The notes: generated by a model not told the origin, from the sequence alone. DNA of 50,304 nucleotides from Thiomicrospira cyclica (GCA_020726325.1 DYST01000003.1:1-50304), one strand, 5' to 3'. Positions 23,470 through 31,955 are shown, numbered from the stretch's first letter. Numbers and translations: made by a program.

Positions 23470-23539
23470 AGGGGAAGGGAAGTGATCATTATTCATAAAA
23501 CTAAGTCAGTTTACCCCTTCCCCCAGAGCCCCCTTCCCT
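23470..23539. repeat. G/C-tract inverted repeat between rnt and a HIT gene
   Basis: AGGGGAAGGGA (23470-23480) can pair with CCCTTCCCC within 23515-23524, and a second similar C-tract (CCCCCTTCCCT, about 23529-23539) offers an alternative partner. The result is one purine tract and two competing pyrimidine tracts, quite unlike the surrounding A+T-rich spacer. Nothing else is recognised in this 143-nt gap. Confidence 0.5.
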
Positions 23540-23580
23540 TAATGTAAAGCATCACTATTTTCAGACAAAAGGAAACCAGC

Positions 23581-23997
23581 ATGTCTTTCACACTACATCC
23601 CCAAATTGAAGCGGATAGCTTCTTTATCTGTGACCTACCGCTATGCCAAGTTCGCCTAGAAAACGTACGTAATTTTCCATGGCTTATTTTAGTACCACGT
23701 CTTAGCGATATCAGCGAAGTTCATCAACTCAGCAAGGAGCAACAGACACAACTCATTGCTGAAAGCAGCCTGTGCGCACAAGCACTGTTAGCGCAATTCG
23801 AGCTACATAAAATCAATGTCGGCGCCTTGGGTAATCTCGTGCCACAATTGCATTGGCATGTCGTGGGCAGAAAACAAGATGATGATGCTTGGCCAAAACC
23901 TGTTTGGGGCTTTGCTAACACCGATCCTTGGTGTCATAGCGAAGCTGAAACCCTGTGTTTGCACATAAAAAAAATGATTATTGTCAACAGCCATTAA
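23581..23997 (+). CDS. HIT-domain protein
   Basis: The 138-aa protein belongs to the HIT superfamily branch seen in many proteobacteria: it starts FTLHPQIEADSFFICDLPLC, has a mid PWLILVPRLSDISEVHQLS and the triad region VPQLHWHVVGRKQDD. The first triad position is Gln rather than His (QLHWHV), so activity may differ from HinT. Substrate is unknown; nucleotide phosphoester or phosphoramidate hydrolysis is the family role. AAAGGAAACCAGC precedes the ATG. It stands alone between argA-rnt and the molybdoenzyme operon. Confidence 0.88.
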   Translation: MSFTLHPQIEADSFFICDLPLCQVRLENVRNFPWLILVPRLSDISEVHQLSKEQQTQLIAESSLCAQALLAQFELHKINVGALGNLVPQLHWHVVGRKQDDDAWPKPVWGFANTDPWCHSEAETLCLHIKKMIIVNSH

Positions 23998-24091
23998 AAT
24001 AACTTTTAAAGACCATAAACAGAAATTATGCACTTATAAGGGATCATTCATTTTTCTTAATCTGCATCAATAAATAAGTTATTAATAAAAT

Positions 24092-24146
24092 CCTGATATG
24101 CTCCTTTTGATAAAGTAGTAACTGACTTAATTTACTACATATCAGG
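24092..24146 (+). promoter_or_regulatory. Leader inverted repeat reaching the ribosome-binding site of the molybdoenzyme gene
   Basis: The right arm TTACTACATATCAGG (24132-24146) is fully complementary to two blocks on the left, CCTGATATG (24092-24100) and TAGTAA (24116-24121), separated by a bulge (24101-24115). The end of the right arm merges into the AGGGG Shine-Dalgarno before ATG 24156. If transcribed, the stem would partly hide that site; as DNA it could be an operator. A TTGAT half-site (24107-24111) resembles half of an FNR box. The pairing is seen; the role is inferred. Confidence 0.5.
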
Positions 24147-24155
24147 GGTAGCACC

Positions 24156-26951
24156 ATGGCTTGGTCCTTTCCAAAACTGACGCGTCGCACATTCTTAAAA
24201 GGTTCTGCGGCGGTTGGTCTTAGCGGCATCGTTGGCAGCCACATCGCCAATGCAGGATTACCATCTTTATCTGATCTCAAATTTGCGTCAAAAAAACGCG
24301 GCGCAATGAAAGAGAAAATCTCTTACACCATCTGTAACTTCTGTTCTGGCTTGTGTAACGTTGAAGTGCGCACGCTGACTGATGGCGTGCAGTCGCGCAT
24401 CGTCAAACTCGAAGGTAACCCTGTTTCTAAAATGAACCGTGGTCGCGTTTGTGCTCGCGGACAGTCGGGTCTTTTTCAAACCTACGATACAGATCGCATT
24501 AAAACACCGCTCATTCGTGTTGAAGGCTCTAAGCGCGGCGAAATGAAATTTCGCAAAGCAACTTGGCAAGAAGCATACGAATATATCGCTAAAAAATCTA
24601 AAAACATCCAACCTTGGGAATGGACAATTGTCGGTGGCTGGAGTACTTGTGTATTCTTCTTGAACCCATTGTTTGCATTTGCACACGCGAACCGCACACC
24701 AAACTTCTTAGCATCACCAATGCAGCATTGCGTGACAACAGGTGAATTGGGAACAGATTCTGTAACAGGAAACTTTAAACCACACGGTGAAATTCTGCCG
24801 AACTACGACAATGCGCGTTATATTCTATTGGTTATTAACAACTCATCAATTGCTGGGGTCAACGTACCTCGCGCTGTGCAGTTTGCTGAAGCTAAGCAAC
24901 GTGGCGCAAAAGTAGTTGCCATTGATCCTCGCGTTTCAGAAACCGTTGCTAAAGCAGATGAGTGGATTCGTATTCGTCCAGGTACCGACTTAGACTTCAT
25001 CCTTGCAATCATTCGCGAAGTGATGAGCAAAGACTATTACGACAAAGCTTTCTGCCAAAAACACACCGACTTATCTTTCTTATTGTTCAAAGACGGCAAC
25101 GAATGGCGTCCGATGACCAATGACAAGCAAGAGCCATTGGTATGGGATGAGCTGAGCAAGTCTGTCAAAGCTGTCTCTGCTTACAATAACAACAACGAGT
25201 TTGATACTGCTGGCAACAAAATCTCTCCTGCATTACGTACGCCTCAAGATTTAACTGTTGACGGCAAAGTGGTGTCAACCGTATTTGATGCGCAGTTAGC
25301 AGAAATTGATCACTGTACACCTGAATGGGCTGAAAAAGCGACGACCGTTTCTGCCGAAACTGTGGTTCGTATCGCTTACGAATTCACCCACATCAAACCA
25401 GCAATCATTGATCCAGGTTGGATGGGTGCGCGTTACAACAACATCCAAATGTTGCGTCGCGCACAAGCAACACTACAAACATTGATTGGTGGCATTGATA
25501 CGATTGGTGGTTGGGTGAATGCTGCAAAAGTACATAAAACAGCCGCCAAAATGCACGAAGCTAAATTGGCTGGCAAAACAATGCCTAACCCTGTAACCAG
25601 CATGACGGGTATGCCAGGTTGGAAGGCACAAAGAGACTTCTTCTCTGATAGCAAAAACTGGGAGCACGGTTACCCAGCTTGGAACTTTGCATATGCCGCA
25701 CAGGAAAAAGCAGCAGGTCGTCCTTACGTCAGCATTCCTTTCATGGCGGATACAGGCTTGTACGAGTCAGTTGATGGCAAAGTCATGCATGAAGGCAAGC
25801 CTTATATGACAAAAGCCTTCTTAAGCGTTGGCGCGAACCCTGTCCACCACTACTTCCCAGAAGGTCGTTGGAAAGAAATGTTGGGTAGCGACAAAGTTGA
25901 TCTCGTGGTTGTAATCGATGTATTACCATCAGATACCACTGCATATGCCGATGTCATTCTGCCAGAGTCAACTTATTTAGAACGTGATGAAATCATTATT
26001 GGCAACAACGGTATCAGCCCAGACTTAAGTGTCACGACGCGTTTCAAAGCAATTGATCCTTTGTATGACACCAAATCAACGACTGATATTTTATTTGAGT
26101 TGACTGAAGCAATATCTGGTGCTGAAGGTGTCGAACGTCTGTACAAGAGCTTCGAAATCATGGTTGGCCCTAAAGCTGACAAGGCAAAAGAAGTGGTCGC
26201 TAAATTCAAAGCCGCTAATGAGCCAGCACCTTACACTGCTGCTTACCGTCAAATGAGCATGAACGGTATGGCAAAAGCAATCGACACCACGCCAGAGAAT
26301 CTAGAAAAAGTACTACGCGAAAAAGGTATTTACGAAATTGATACCATGGAGCATATGCTTGAAAAGTATTCCATGCCGCGTAAAATTCCAGCACTCACGA
26401 AATCAGGTCGTCTTGAAATTTACTCAAGCTTCTACGACAGCTTACGTGTCGATGGAAAAACACGCGCGCCGAACTTTAGCGTGTTAGCAACAGCAATGCC
26501 CTCTGGCGTACATGGTGATAAACGTTCACTAGAAACGCTAAAAGGTGACGAATTTTACTTCACTTACGGTAAGACACCAACGGTTTCGCATGGCTCAACC
26601 AATGCTAACAATCCTGTATTGCATGCCATCAATACGTTTAAAGAAGACATTTACACAGGTATTTGGATTAACGATTCGCGTGCTAAAGCACTCGGCATTA
26701 AATCTGGCGATAAACTCAAAATTACTAATAATGAGTCTCCTAACTTGTCGATTACAGGCAAAGCATATGTAACGAACCAAATTCATCCAGATACAACTTT
26801 CATGTATTCATCTTTTGGTTCTGAAAACAAAGGACTAACACGTGCTGCTGGATTTGGTAGTGCCATTAACAAATTAATTGGCTATAAGGTAGATCCTGTT
26901 GTTGCGGGTTTCCGCTCGCAGGAATTTACCATTAAAGTTGAAAAAGTATAA
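24156..26951 (+). CDS. Periplasmic molybdopterin oxidoreductase, polysulfide/thiosulfate/sulfur reductase type
   Basis: This is the 931-aa catalytic subunit of a DMSO-reductase-superfamily complex. Residues 8-30 are a twin-arginine signal (LTRRTFLKGSAAVGLSG). A [4Fe-4S] site follows: Cys60-x2-Cys63-x3-Cys67-x31-Cys99. Then come MGD-binding domains, with a candidate molybdenum ligand Cys192 in PMQHCVTTGE. With a four-cluster ferredoxin and an NrfD-type membrane subunit, the layout fits PsrA/PhsA/SreA enzymes reducing sulfur compounds with quinol. The Tat signal argues against the cytoplasmic sulfite dehydrogenase SoeA. PsrA and PhsA are about 760 aa, so this is a longer branch; substrate is unproven. 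Confidence 0.85.
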   Translation: MAWSFPKLTRRTFLKGSAAVGLSGIVGSHIANAGLPSLSDLKFASKKRGAMKEKISYTICNFCSGLCNVEVRTLTDGVQSRIVKLEGNPVSKMNRGRVCARGQSGLFQTYDTDRIKTPLIRVEGSKRGEMKFRKATWQEAYEYIAKKSKNIQPWEWTIVGGWSTCVFFLNPLFAFAHANRTPNFLASPMQHCVTTGELGTDSVTGNFKPHGEILPNYDNARYILLVINNSSIAGVNVPRAVQFAEAKQRGAKVVAIDPRVSETVAKADEWIRIRPGTDLDFILAIIREVMSKDYYDKAFCQKHTDLSFLLFKDGNEWRPMTNDKQEPLVWDELSKSVKAVSAYNNNNEFDTAGNKISPALRTPQDLTVDGKVVSTVFDAQLAEIDHCTPEWAEKATTVSAETVVRIAYEFTHIKPAIIDPGWMGARYNNIQMLRRAQATLQTLIGGIDTIGGWVNAAKVHKTAAKMHEAKLAGKTMPNPVTSMTGMPGWKAQRDFFSDSKNWEHGYPAWNFAYAAQEKAAGRPYVSIPFMADTGLYESVDGKVMHEGKPYMTKAFLSVGANPVHHYFPEGRWKEMLGSDKVDLVVVIDVLPSDTTAYADVILPESTYLERDEIIIGNNGISPDLSVTTRFKAIDPLYDTKSTTDILFELTEAISGAEGVERLYKSFEIMVGPKADKAKEVVAKFKAANEPAPYTAAYRQMSMNGMAKAIDTTPENLEKVLREKGIYEIDTMEHMLEKYSMPRKIPALTKSGRLEIYSSFYDSLRVDGKTRAPNFSVLATAMPSGVHGDKRSLETLKGDEFYFTYGKTPTVSHGSTNANNPVLHAINTFKEDIYTGIWINDSRAKALGIKSGDKLKITNNESPNLSITGKAYVTNQIHPDTTFMYSSFGSENKGLTRAAGFGSAINKLIGYKVDPVVAGFRSQEFTIKVEKV

Positions 26952-26962
26952 GGAGATAGGTC

Positions 26963-27685
26963 ATGGCACGTTATGCAATGGTGGTTGACCTCAATGCTTG
27001 CATCGGCTGTAACGCCTGTATGGCAGCTTGTGCAATCGAAAACCAAACCCCTTTTTGGGCTGGAAAATGGCGTACAACGGTCGAAGATATTGCCAAGGGC
27101 AATAGCGAAGACTCTGCGATGCGTTTATTCTTCCCGCGCTTATGTAATCACTGCGACAACCCACCTTGTGTGACGGTTTGTCCAACAGGTGCGACCTATA
27201 AAACCACATCAGGTATTGTTGATGTTGACGATGAAGTCTGTATGGGCTGTCAGGCGTGTGTCCTTGCTTGCCCATATGATGCACGTTATGGCATTCACTA
27301 CGAAGAAAATACCGAGAAAAAAGCCGTATTCGGCGAAGACATGTTGAAAAAAACACGTCCTTCTGTTGATAAATGCAACTTCTGTCGTGACCGTGTTGAA
27401 ATCGGTCGTTTACCTGCATGCGTCGAAACCTGTGTTGGTAACTCACGCATGTTCGGTGACTTGGATAATCCAAACGATAAAATCACTAAAATTGTGAAGA
27501 GTGGTTTGGCACAACCTTTGTTACCACACCTGGGTACGCGCCCAAATGTGTATTATATTCCCGTTACAAAACAGGCAATACATCATCTTCCAGATGCTGA
27601 TGCACGTCGTTTACACCACGGTCATCATGCGGATGCCAGCGGTGTTGTTGCTCCACAATTCATTGACTTAAGCAAGGAGGCATAA
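26963..27685 (+). CDS. Ferredoxin-like electron-transfer subunit with four [4Fe-4S] clusters
   Basis: This DmsB/PsrB-type subunit carries electrons between the membrane anchor and the molybdenum subunit. The 240-aa product has four Cys clusters: CIGCNACMAAC, CNHCDNPPCVTVC, CMGCQACVLAC and CNFC with CVETC. It has no signal of its own and would be exported with the Tat-directed subunit. The C-terminus is rich in His (HHLPDADARRLHHGHHAD), unusual for the family and perhaps metal-binding. AGGAG lies before ATG 26963, 11 nt after the catalytic gene. Confidence 0.93.
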   Translation: MARYAMVVDLNACIGCNACMAACAIENQTPFWAGKWRTTVEDIAKGNSEDSAMRLFFPRLCNHCDNPPCVTVCPTGATYKTTSGIVDVDDEVCMGCQACVLACPYDARYGIHYEENTEKKAVFGEDMLKKTRPSVDKCNFCRDRVEIGRLPACVETCVGNSRMFGDLDNPNDKITKIVKSGLAQPLLPHLGTRPNVYYIPVTKQAIHHLPDADARRLHHGHHADASGVVAPQFIDLSKEA

Positions 27686-27687
27686 TC

Positions 27688-28614
27688 ATGACTTATGCTA
27701 TTCAAGAACAATGGAACTGGCTGGTTGCTGTCTACCTATTTTTAGGTGGTATGGGTGCAATGGTCATGACCGTGTCAATTTTTGCGCACATTTATAAAAT
27801 TGGTGGCAGCGATAACAGTAAACTCGCATGGTGGGGCAACTGGATCGGCTTGATTATGCTTGGTATCGGTTCGGCGATGTTATTTTATCATTTGCTGAAT
27901 CATATCGCTGTATGGCGCGTACTCGTTGGTGTTTTCTACAAACCTGATGCATGGATTGCATGGGGTACGTGGTTCATTATCTTTGCTATGATCGGTGCAT
28001 TTTGGTACAGCTTACCGCTCACTAAAAATATGCCTGTTATCGAAAACTGGGGTATTTATCAGTGGTTTAAAGGCTTGTGCGAAAAGAATCATACTGCGAT
28101 TGGTTGGTTTACAGCAGTTAACGGTATCTTAACAGCCGTTTACACAGGTTTACTGTTGCAGTCTATGCCAGCGATTGCCTTATGGCATAATCCCGGTATC
28201 CCAGTATTGTTTACCGTTTCAGCAACATCGACAGCGATCGCAACGCTATTGATTGTGCAGTACACCATTCTTAAAAATGAACAAGATCATGCCTTACGTC
28301 ATTTCTTCGAAAAGACCGATGCATGGTTGATTGGCTTTGAGTTGGTTATCGTCTTCGCTTTCTTCCATTACTTGTTATCAGGTTCGGAAGGTGGTTATGT
28401 GAGCCATGATTTATTATGGGGCAGTGCTGGCTGGGTCTGGGGCTTTGTTGTTGTCGGCTTAATTATCCCCTTCATCATTGAAGTGGGTACACTGACAAAA
28501 CGTATTCCTAGCGGTGCCACAACAATCATTGCTGCTGCGAGCATGGTATTAATTGGTGGTTACCTACTGCGTCATTATATGCTTGCTTCTGGTATTTACG
28601 AATACCCTTGGTAA
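27688..28614 (+). CDS. NrfD/PsrC-family membrane anchor subunit
   Basis: The 308-aa hydrophobic protein has about eight membrane helices and the NrfD/PsrC-type N-terminus (EQWNWLVAVYLFLGGMGAM). Such subunits bind quinol in the membrane and pass electrons to the ferredoxin subunit without haem. AAGGAGG precedes the start, which comes 2 nt after the ferredoxin stop. Two hairpins follow the gene before the chaperone genes, so subunit genes are likely to be made in excess of the maturation genes. Confidence 0.92.
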   Translation: MTYAIQEQWNWLVAVYLFLGGMGAMVMTVSIFAHIYKIGGSDNSKLAWWGNWIGLIMLGIGSAMLFYHLLNHIAVWRVLVGVFYKPDAWIAWGTWFIIFAMIGAFWYSLPLTKNMPVIENWGIYQWFKGLCEKNHTAIGWFTAVNGILTAVYTGLLLQSMPAIALWHNPGIPVLFTVSATSTAIATLLIVQYTILKNEQDHALRHFFEKTDAWLIGFELVIVFAFFHYLLSGSEGGYVSHDLLWGSAGWVWGFVVVGLIIPFIIEVGTLTKRIPSGATTIIAAASMVLIGGYLLRHYMLASGIYEYPW

Positions 28615-28620
28615 GTCGCT

Positions 28621-28640
28621 TGATGTAGAATAGTACATCA
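28621..28640 (+). repeat. Inverted repeat after the NrfD-like gene
   Basis: TGATGTA (28621-28627) and TACATCA (28634-28640) form a 7-bp stem with a 6-nt loop, a few bases after the stop codon. With the second hairpin 13 nt further on, it makes a tandem structure in the 81-nt gap before the TorD-like gene. It could stabilise the upstream mRNA. Confidence 0.5.
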
Positions 28641-28653
28641 GCACTCAGATACA

Positions 28654-28680
28654 TGCCCAGCAACTGCTGGGCATTGTTTT
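28654..28680 (+). terminator. Intra-operon terminator or attenuator
   Basis: TGCCCAGC (28654-28661) and GCTGGGCA (28666-28673) form an 8-bp G+C-rich stem with an AACT loop, followed by TTGTTTT. It has the form of an intrinsic terminator but lies between the structural genes and the two chaperone genes, which have no evident promoter of their own. Partial read-through is the likely use. Confidence 0.65.
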
Positions 28681-28695
28681 ATAAAGGAACACACT

Positions 28696-29208
28696 ATGTC
28701 AGAATCCGTACAAGAGCTTAATTTATTATCTGGTTTATTAGCAGAGCCTTGCGAAGACTCATTAGTAGCCATCGAAGAGCTTGCACCACAACTGCCTTGG
28801 TTATCAGTAGAGGCACTTGAGCAACTACGCCATACCCCATTACCCGATTGGCAGGCAGAACATACAGCCTTATTTGTCAGCGGACATCCTAAAACCCATT
28901 GTATGCCGTTTGAATCGGTTTGGATGGAAGGTCAGATGATGGGTGAAGCGGTCATGCGTATCAATGACTATTATCAAATTGCTGGTTTTTCCATTGAAGC
29001 AGACTTACCTGCCGATTTCCTTGGTACAGAGCTACAATTTTTAGCATACTTAATTGAACATCACCGCGAACAAGAAGAACTCATGCACGAAGTCTTAGAC
29101 GGAATGAATGCATGGATTCCTAAATTTGCCACAGCTGTGCGTATTCATGCTGATTTATTAATCTATAAAGATTGGGCAAAGCGGTTAGAGGCATTGTTTA
29201 GCGCATGA
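28696..29208 (+). CDS. TorD/DmsD-family molybdoenzyme chaperone
   Basis: These all-helical cytoplasmic proteins bind the twin-arginine signal of a molybdoenzyme and hold it until cofactor is inserted. The 170-aa product has WQAEHTALFVSGHPKTHCMPFESVWMEG, the usual Y/F-x-x-LF and P-x-E-S region, and a helical C-terminal half (GTELQFLAYLIEHHREQEE). AAAGGAA stands before the ATG. Its stop overlaps the next start by 4 nt. The likely client is the Tat-exported subunit of the same operon. Confidence 0.88.
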   Translation: MSESVQELNLLSGLLAEPCEDSLVAIEELAPQLPWLSVEALEQLRHTPLPDWQAEHTALFVSGHPKTHCMPFESVWMEGQMMGEAVMRINDYYQIAGFSIEADLPADFLGTELQFLAYLIEHHREQEELMHEVLDGMNAWIPKFATAVRIHADLLIYKDWAKRLEALFSA

Positions 29209-29765
29209 GTAACTGGCAACTTATTGATTCAGTAATTGCAGATAATTTACCTGAATTACTCGAAAAAACCTTTGCGCAGCTCTATAACGATGACTTCGCT
29301 GATGCCATGATGGGTATCAATCATAAACTTAAGGTAGAAGTTCGTGGTTGGCATGTGAAAGACAATTGGGCAATGGGTGTACTACTCACGCCTTGGATGT
29401 TAACCAAAGTCTATATCCCACTAAGCACGCCAGATGCACCAGAAGTCCCTGCTGACTGGCAAGCCGATGCACGTCACAATAAACCCTACGTGGTGATTGG
29501 TGATTTAATGACCCTCACGATTGAGGGTCAAGCGCACAGGGTACATATTAATTATCACCCGATATTAGGGCATTATTGCGTGCAACCGCTGGTGCAGAAA
29601 ATGAATACCTACCCCGATAACGAAGCTGCTTTCGCTGCTTGGGGTGAAGTGCTCAAATTCCGTAAAGAATATCGCGCTAAATTACAGTCAGAAGCAGAAA
29701 ACGCCGCACAAAAAGCAGCAGAAATCGATAGCAGCAAGCGAAATTTATTAACGCGATGGCTATAA
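29205..29765 (+). CDS. HybE-like protein ([NiFe]-hydrogenase assembly chaperone family)
   Basis: The 186-aa product resembles HybE-family chaperones: a helical N-terminus with LEKTFAQLYNDDFADAMMGINHKLKVEVRGW, then NWAMGVLLTPWMLTKVYIPL, the family's GxLxTPW-type strand, and a charged C-terminal helix. HybE normally helps mature hydrogenase-2 in E. coli, but no hydrogenase gene is in this window. Here it is translationally coupled (ATGA) to the TorD-like chaperone, so it probably serves the molybdoenzyme complex or links it to a hydrogenase elsewhere. A terminator follows. Confidence 0.72.
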   Translation: MSNWQLIDSVIADNLPELLEKTFAQLYNDDFADAMMGINHKLKVEVRGWHVKDNWAMGVLLTPWMLTKVYIPLSTPDAPEVPADWQADARHNKPYVVIGDLMTLTIEGQAHRVHINYHPILGHYCVQPLVQKMNTYPDNEAAFAAWGEVLKFRKEYRAKLQSEAENAAQKAAEIDSSKRNLLTRWL

Positions 29766-29783
29766 AATAAACCTATCCTATAT

Positions 29784-29811
29784 AAAAACCCCGCATAAAC
29801 GCGGGGTTTTT
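29784..29811. terminator. Bidirectional terminator between the HybE-like and chemoreceptor genes
   Basis: AAAAACCCCGC (29784-29794) and GCGGGGTTTTT (29801-29811) form an 11-bp stem with an ATAAAC loop and A/T runs on both sides. It lies between convergent genes and can end transcription in both directions. Confidence 0.92.
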
Positions 29812-29831
29812 ATTTTTAGAGGGGATACCCC

Positions 29832-31955
29832 CTAAGACAGTAATTTAGGGTCTTGTTTTCTTAAGGGCAAGGACGACCCCGTCTTAAAGAAAGACATATT
29901 ATCTTGTAAAACATTTGCCTGCTCTCCTAAACTATTAGCAGCCGCAGTGGTTTCCTCAACCAGTGCTGCATTTTCTTGCGTCATCTGATCAATGTCATGA
30001 ATTGCATGATGTACTTGTGTAATACCAAACGCCTGCTCAGCAGAAGCAGCTGCGATCTGCCCGACCGAATCCGTTACCAGACCAATCGCTTGATTAATTT
30101 CTTGCAGCCTTTCACCCGACAGGTCTGCTAAACGCGTACCTGACTCAATGCGCTGTACACTATCATTAATCAAATGTTTAATATCTTTCGCTGCATCTGC
30201 CGACTTACCTGCTAAGGTACGCACCTCACCTGCGACAACCGCAAAACCACGACCATGCTCACCTGCACGCGCCGCCTCAACGGCTGCATTCAACGCCAAC
30301 AAGTTTGTTTGAAAGGCAATACCATCAATTAAAGAAACAATATCACTAATCTTGTGACTCGATTCACGAATAGCTGACATCGCATCAATTGTCTGTTGCA
30401 TTACAGCAGCACCTTGCAAAGCTTTTGCTTTCACATCATCAGCCTGACGAGCAGCCTGCTCTGCATTACGCGTATTACTTTGTACTGCACTCGTCATCTG
30501 ATTCATTGTTGAACTGGTTCGTTCTAATGCAGCAGCTTGCTCTTGTACACGAAAAGATAAATCAGCCGAACCACGTGACACCTGCCCAGCAGCATCATTC
30601 ACAATATATGCCGATTGCACAGCATCACTCACAATCGCCTTAATTTTATCTGCTGTTGCATTGATTGACTGACCCAATAGGCCTAATTGTCCCTGATAAC
30701 GTGCCGAAATGGATTGTGTTAAATCGCCGCCAGATTGAGCAACTAACACACGCACAACATCAGAAATAGCCACCTCTAACGAAGTCATCGAGCTATTGAT
30801 CTTATTTTTCATAATCAGCAAGGCACCCAGTGCTGGAGAATTAACGCGTGCACTAAACTCACCGTCATTCATTTGATTCATCACTTCATTAATATCGTTC
30901 AACACCGCATCAATCGTTGCTAATGCTTGCTCAACCTGATGACGGAAAGCTTGTGGCACACGCTCATCCATTTGAATATCAAATCGACCAGCCTGCAACC
31001 CCGCCATAACCTTAGACAACTCACCCATCATGAAGGCAACACTTTGCGCTGAGGCATTAACGCCCTGCTTAAGCGCGTCCAAATCACCAACATAATGCCC
31101 TGTCATGCGTTGACTAAAGTCCGCTTGCGCAATCGCTGCAATAACCGAATTCGCCTCATCAATAGCTGCTTGTTGCGCCGCCAATAAATCATTTAATACG
31201 CGAGCAGTCTTACCGATTTCATCATTACTCGTTACAATCACGCGTTTGCTAAAATCTGCTGTTAACTCAATATCATGTAACGCTGTTTGCATTGACGACA
31301 ATGAGCGCACAATTTGAGCAGAAATCCAAAAACCAACCACAATCAACAAAACAAGTAATGACAAAAATAAAGATAGCAAAATATATTTGGTTTGCTTTGT
31401 ATCTACCTCACTTTGCTCAAAACTATTTGCAACAGCAGACTCAAATAGCGGTAACAAGTTATTCATTGGCTTAATTGTGCCACCATGAATTTTAGGCCAA
31501 TCCTCTTCTAACAGAGACATAACTTTCTTAATGTTTTCATCATGATAAGCTTCAGAAAGACGATCTAAGAACTTAGGTAGCTTTTCAGACAATGTCTTTT
31601 CTACCTTTTCCATCTGCTTTTTTTGCTCGTCAGCTAAAGACTCTTTTGTAATCAGTGATTGAAACTTAACCCAATCCTGTTCAATAGCAACTCTCGCTTC
31701 TCTTAGATGCACATTAGATGCAACAAATGGAAGTTGCTCTAATGAAACGGCTGCCATACGATAACGTATTTCTTTTAAGTTTTCATTTACACTACGCAAC
31801 AAACCAATGGGAACAACATTATCCTTATAAACAAACGATGCTGAACGCTCAGAACTCTGCACACTGAACCAGCCAGCCGCACCAATGAGTAACAAACTCA
31901 AAAAAGAAAAAACAACTAACAAACCAATTTTGGAACGAATGGATAATTTATTCAC
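29832..31955 (-). CDS. Methyl-accepting chemotaxis protein
   Basis: The 707-aa chemoreceptor has TM1 near residues 8-29, a periplasmic four-helix-bundle-type sensor (about 30-190), TM2 (about 192-212), HAMP-like segments (about 215-400) and a long cytoplasmic coiled coil with the conserved tip IDGIAFQTNLLALNAAVEAARAGEHGRGFAVVA. There is no C-terminal NWETF-type pentapeptide for CheR or CheB. I prefer GTG 31955, with GGGG nine bases upstream; a TTG five codons earlier is possible. The ligand is unknown. Its place between the sulfur-type molybdoenzyme and the rhodanese suggests, without proof, a sulfur or redox cue. Confidence 0.94.
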   Translation of the reverse strand: MNKLSIRSKIGLLVVFSFLSLLLIGAAGWFSVQSSERSASFVYKDNVVPIGLLRSVNENLKEIRYRMAAVSLEQLPFVASNVHLREARVAIEQDWVKFQSLITKESLADEQKKQMEKVEKTLSEKLPKFLDRLSEAYHDENIKKVMSLLEEDWPKIHGGTIKPMNNLLPLFESAVANSFEQSEVDTKQTKYILLSLFLSLLVLLIVVGFWISAQIVRSLSSMQTALHDIELTADFSKRVIVTSNDEIGKTARVLNDLLAAQQAAIDEANSVIAAIAQADFSQRMTGHYVGDLDALKQGVNASAQSVAFMMGELSKVMAGLQAGRFDIQMDERVPQAFRHQVEQALATIDAVLNDINEVMNQMNDGEFSARVNSPALGALLIMKNKINSSMTSLEVAISDVVRVLVAQSGGDLTQSISARYQGQLGLLGQSINATADKIKAIVSDAVQSAYIVNDAAGQVSRGSADLSFRVQEQAAALERTSSTMNQMTSAVQSNTRNAEQAARQADDVKAKALQGAAVMQQTIDAMSAIRESSHKISDIVSLIDGIAFQTNLLALNAAVEAARAGEHGRGFAVVAGEVRTLAGKSADAAKDIKHLINDSVQRIESGTRLADLSGERLQEINQAIGLVTDSVGQIAAASAEQAFGITQVHHAIHDIDQMTQENAALVEETTAAANSLGEQANVLQDNMSFFKTGSSLPLRKQDPKLLS

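Noticed and set aside
26991-27473. 160-codon minus-strand ORF
   Set aside because: It is antisense to the ferredoxin subunit gene, whose four Cys clusters are unmistakable.
24156-28614. Cytoplasmic sulfite dehydrogenase SoeABC
   Set aside because: The three-subunit layout is similar, but the catalytic subunit carries a clear twin-arginine signal, which points to a periplasmic reductase type.
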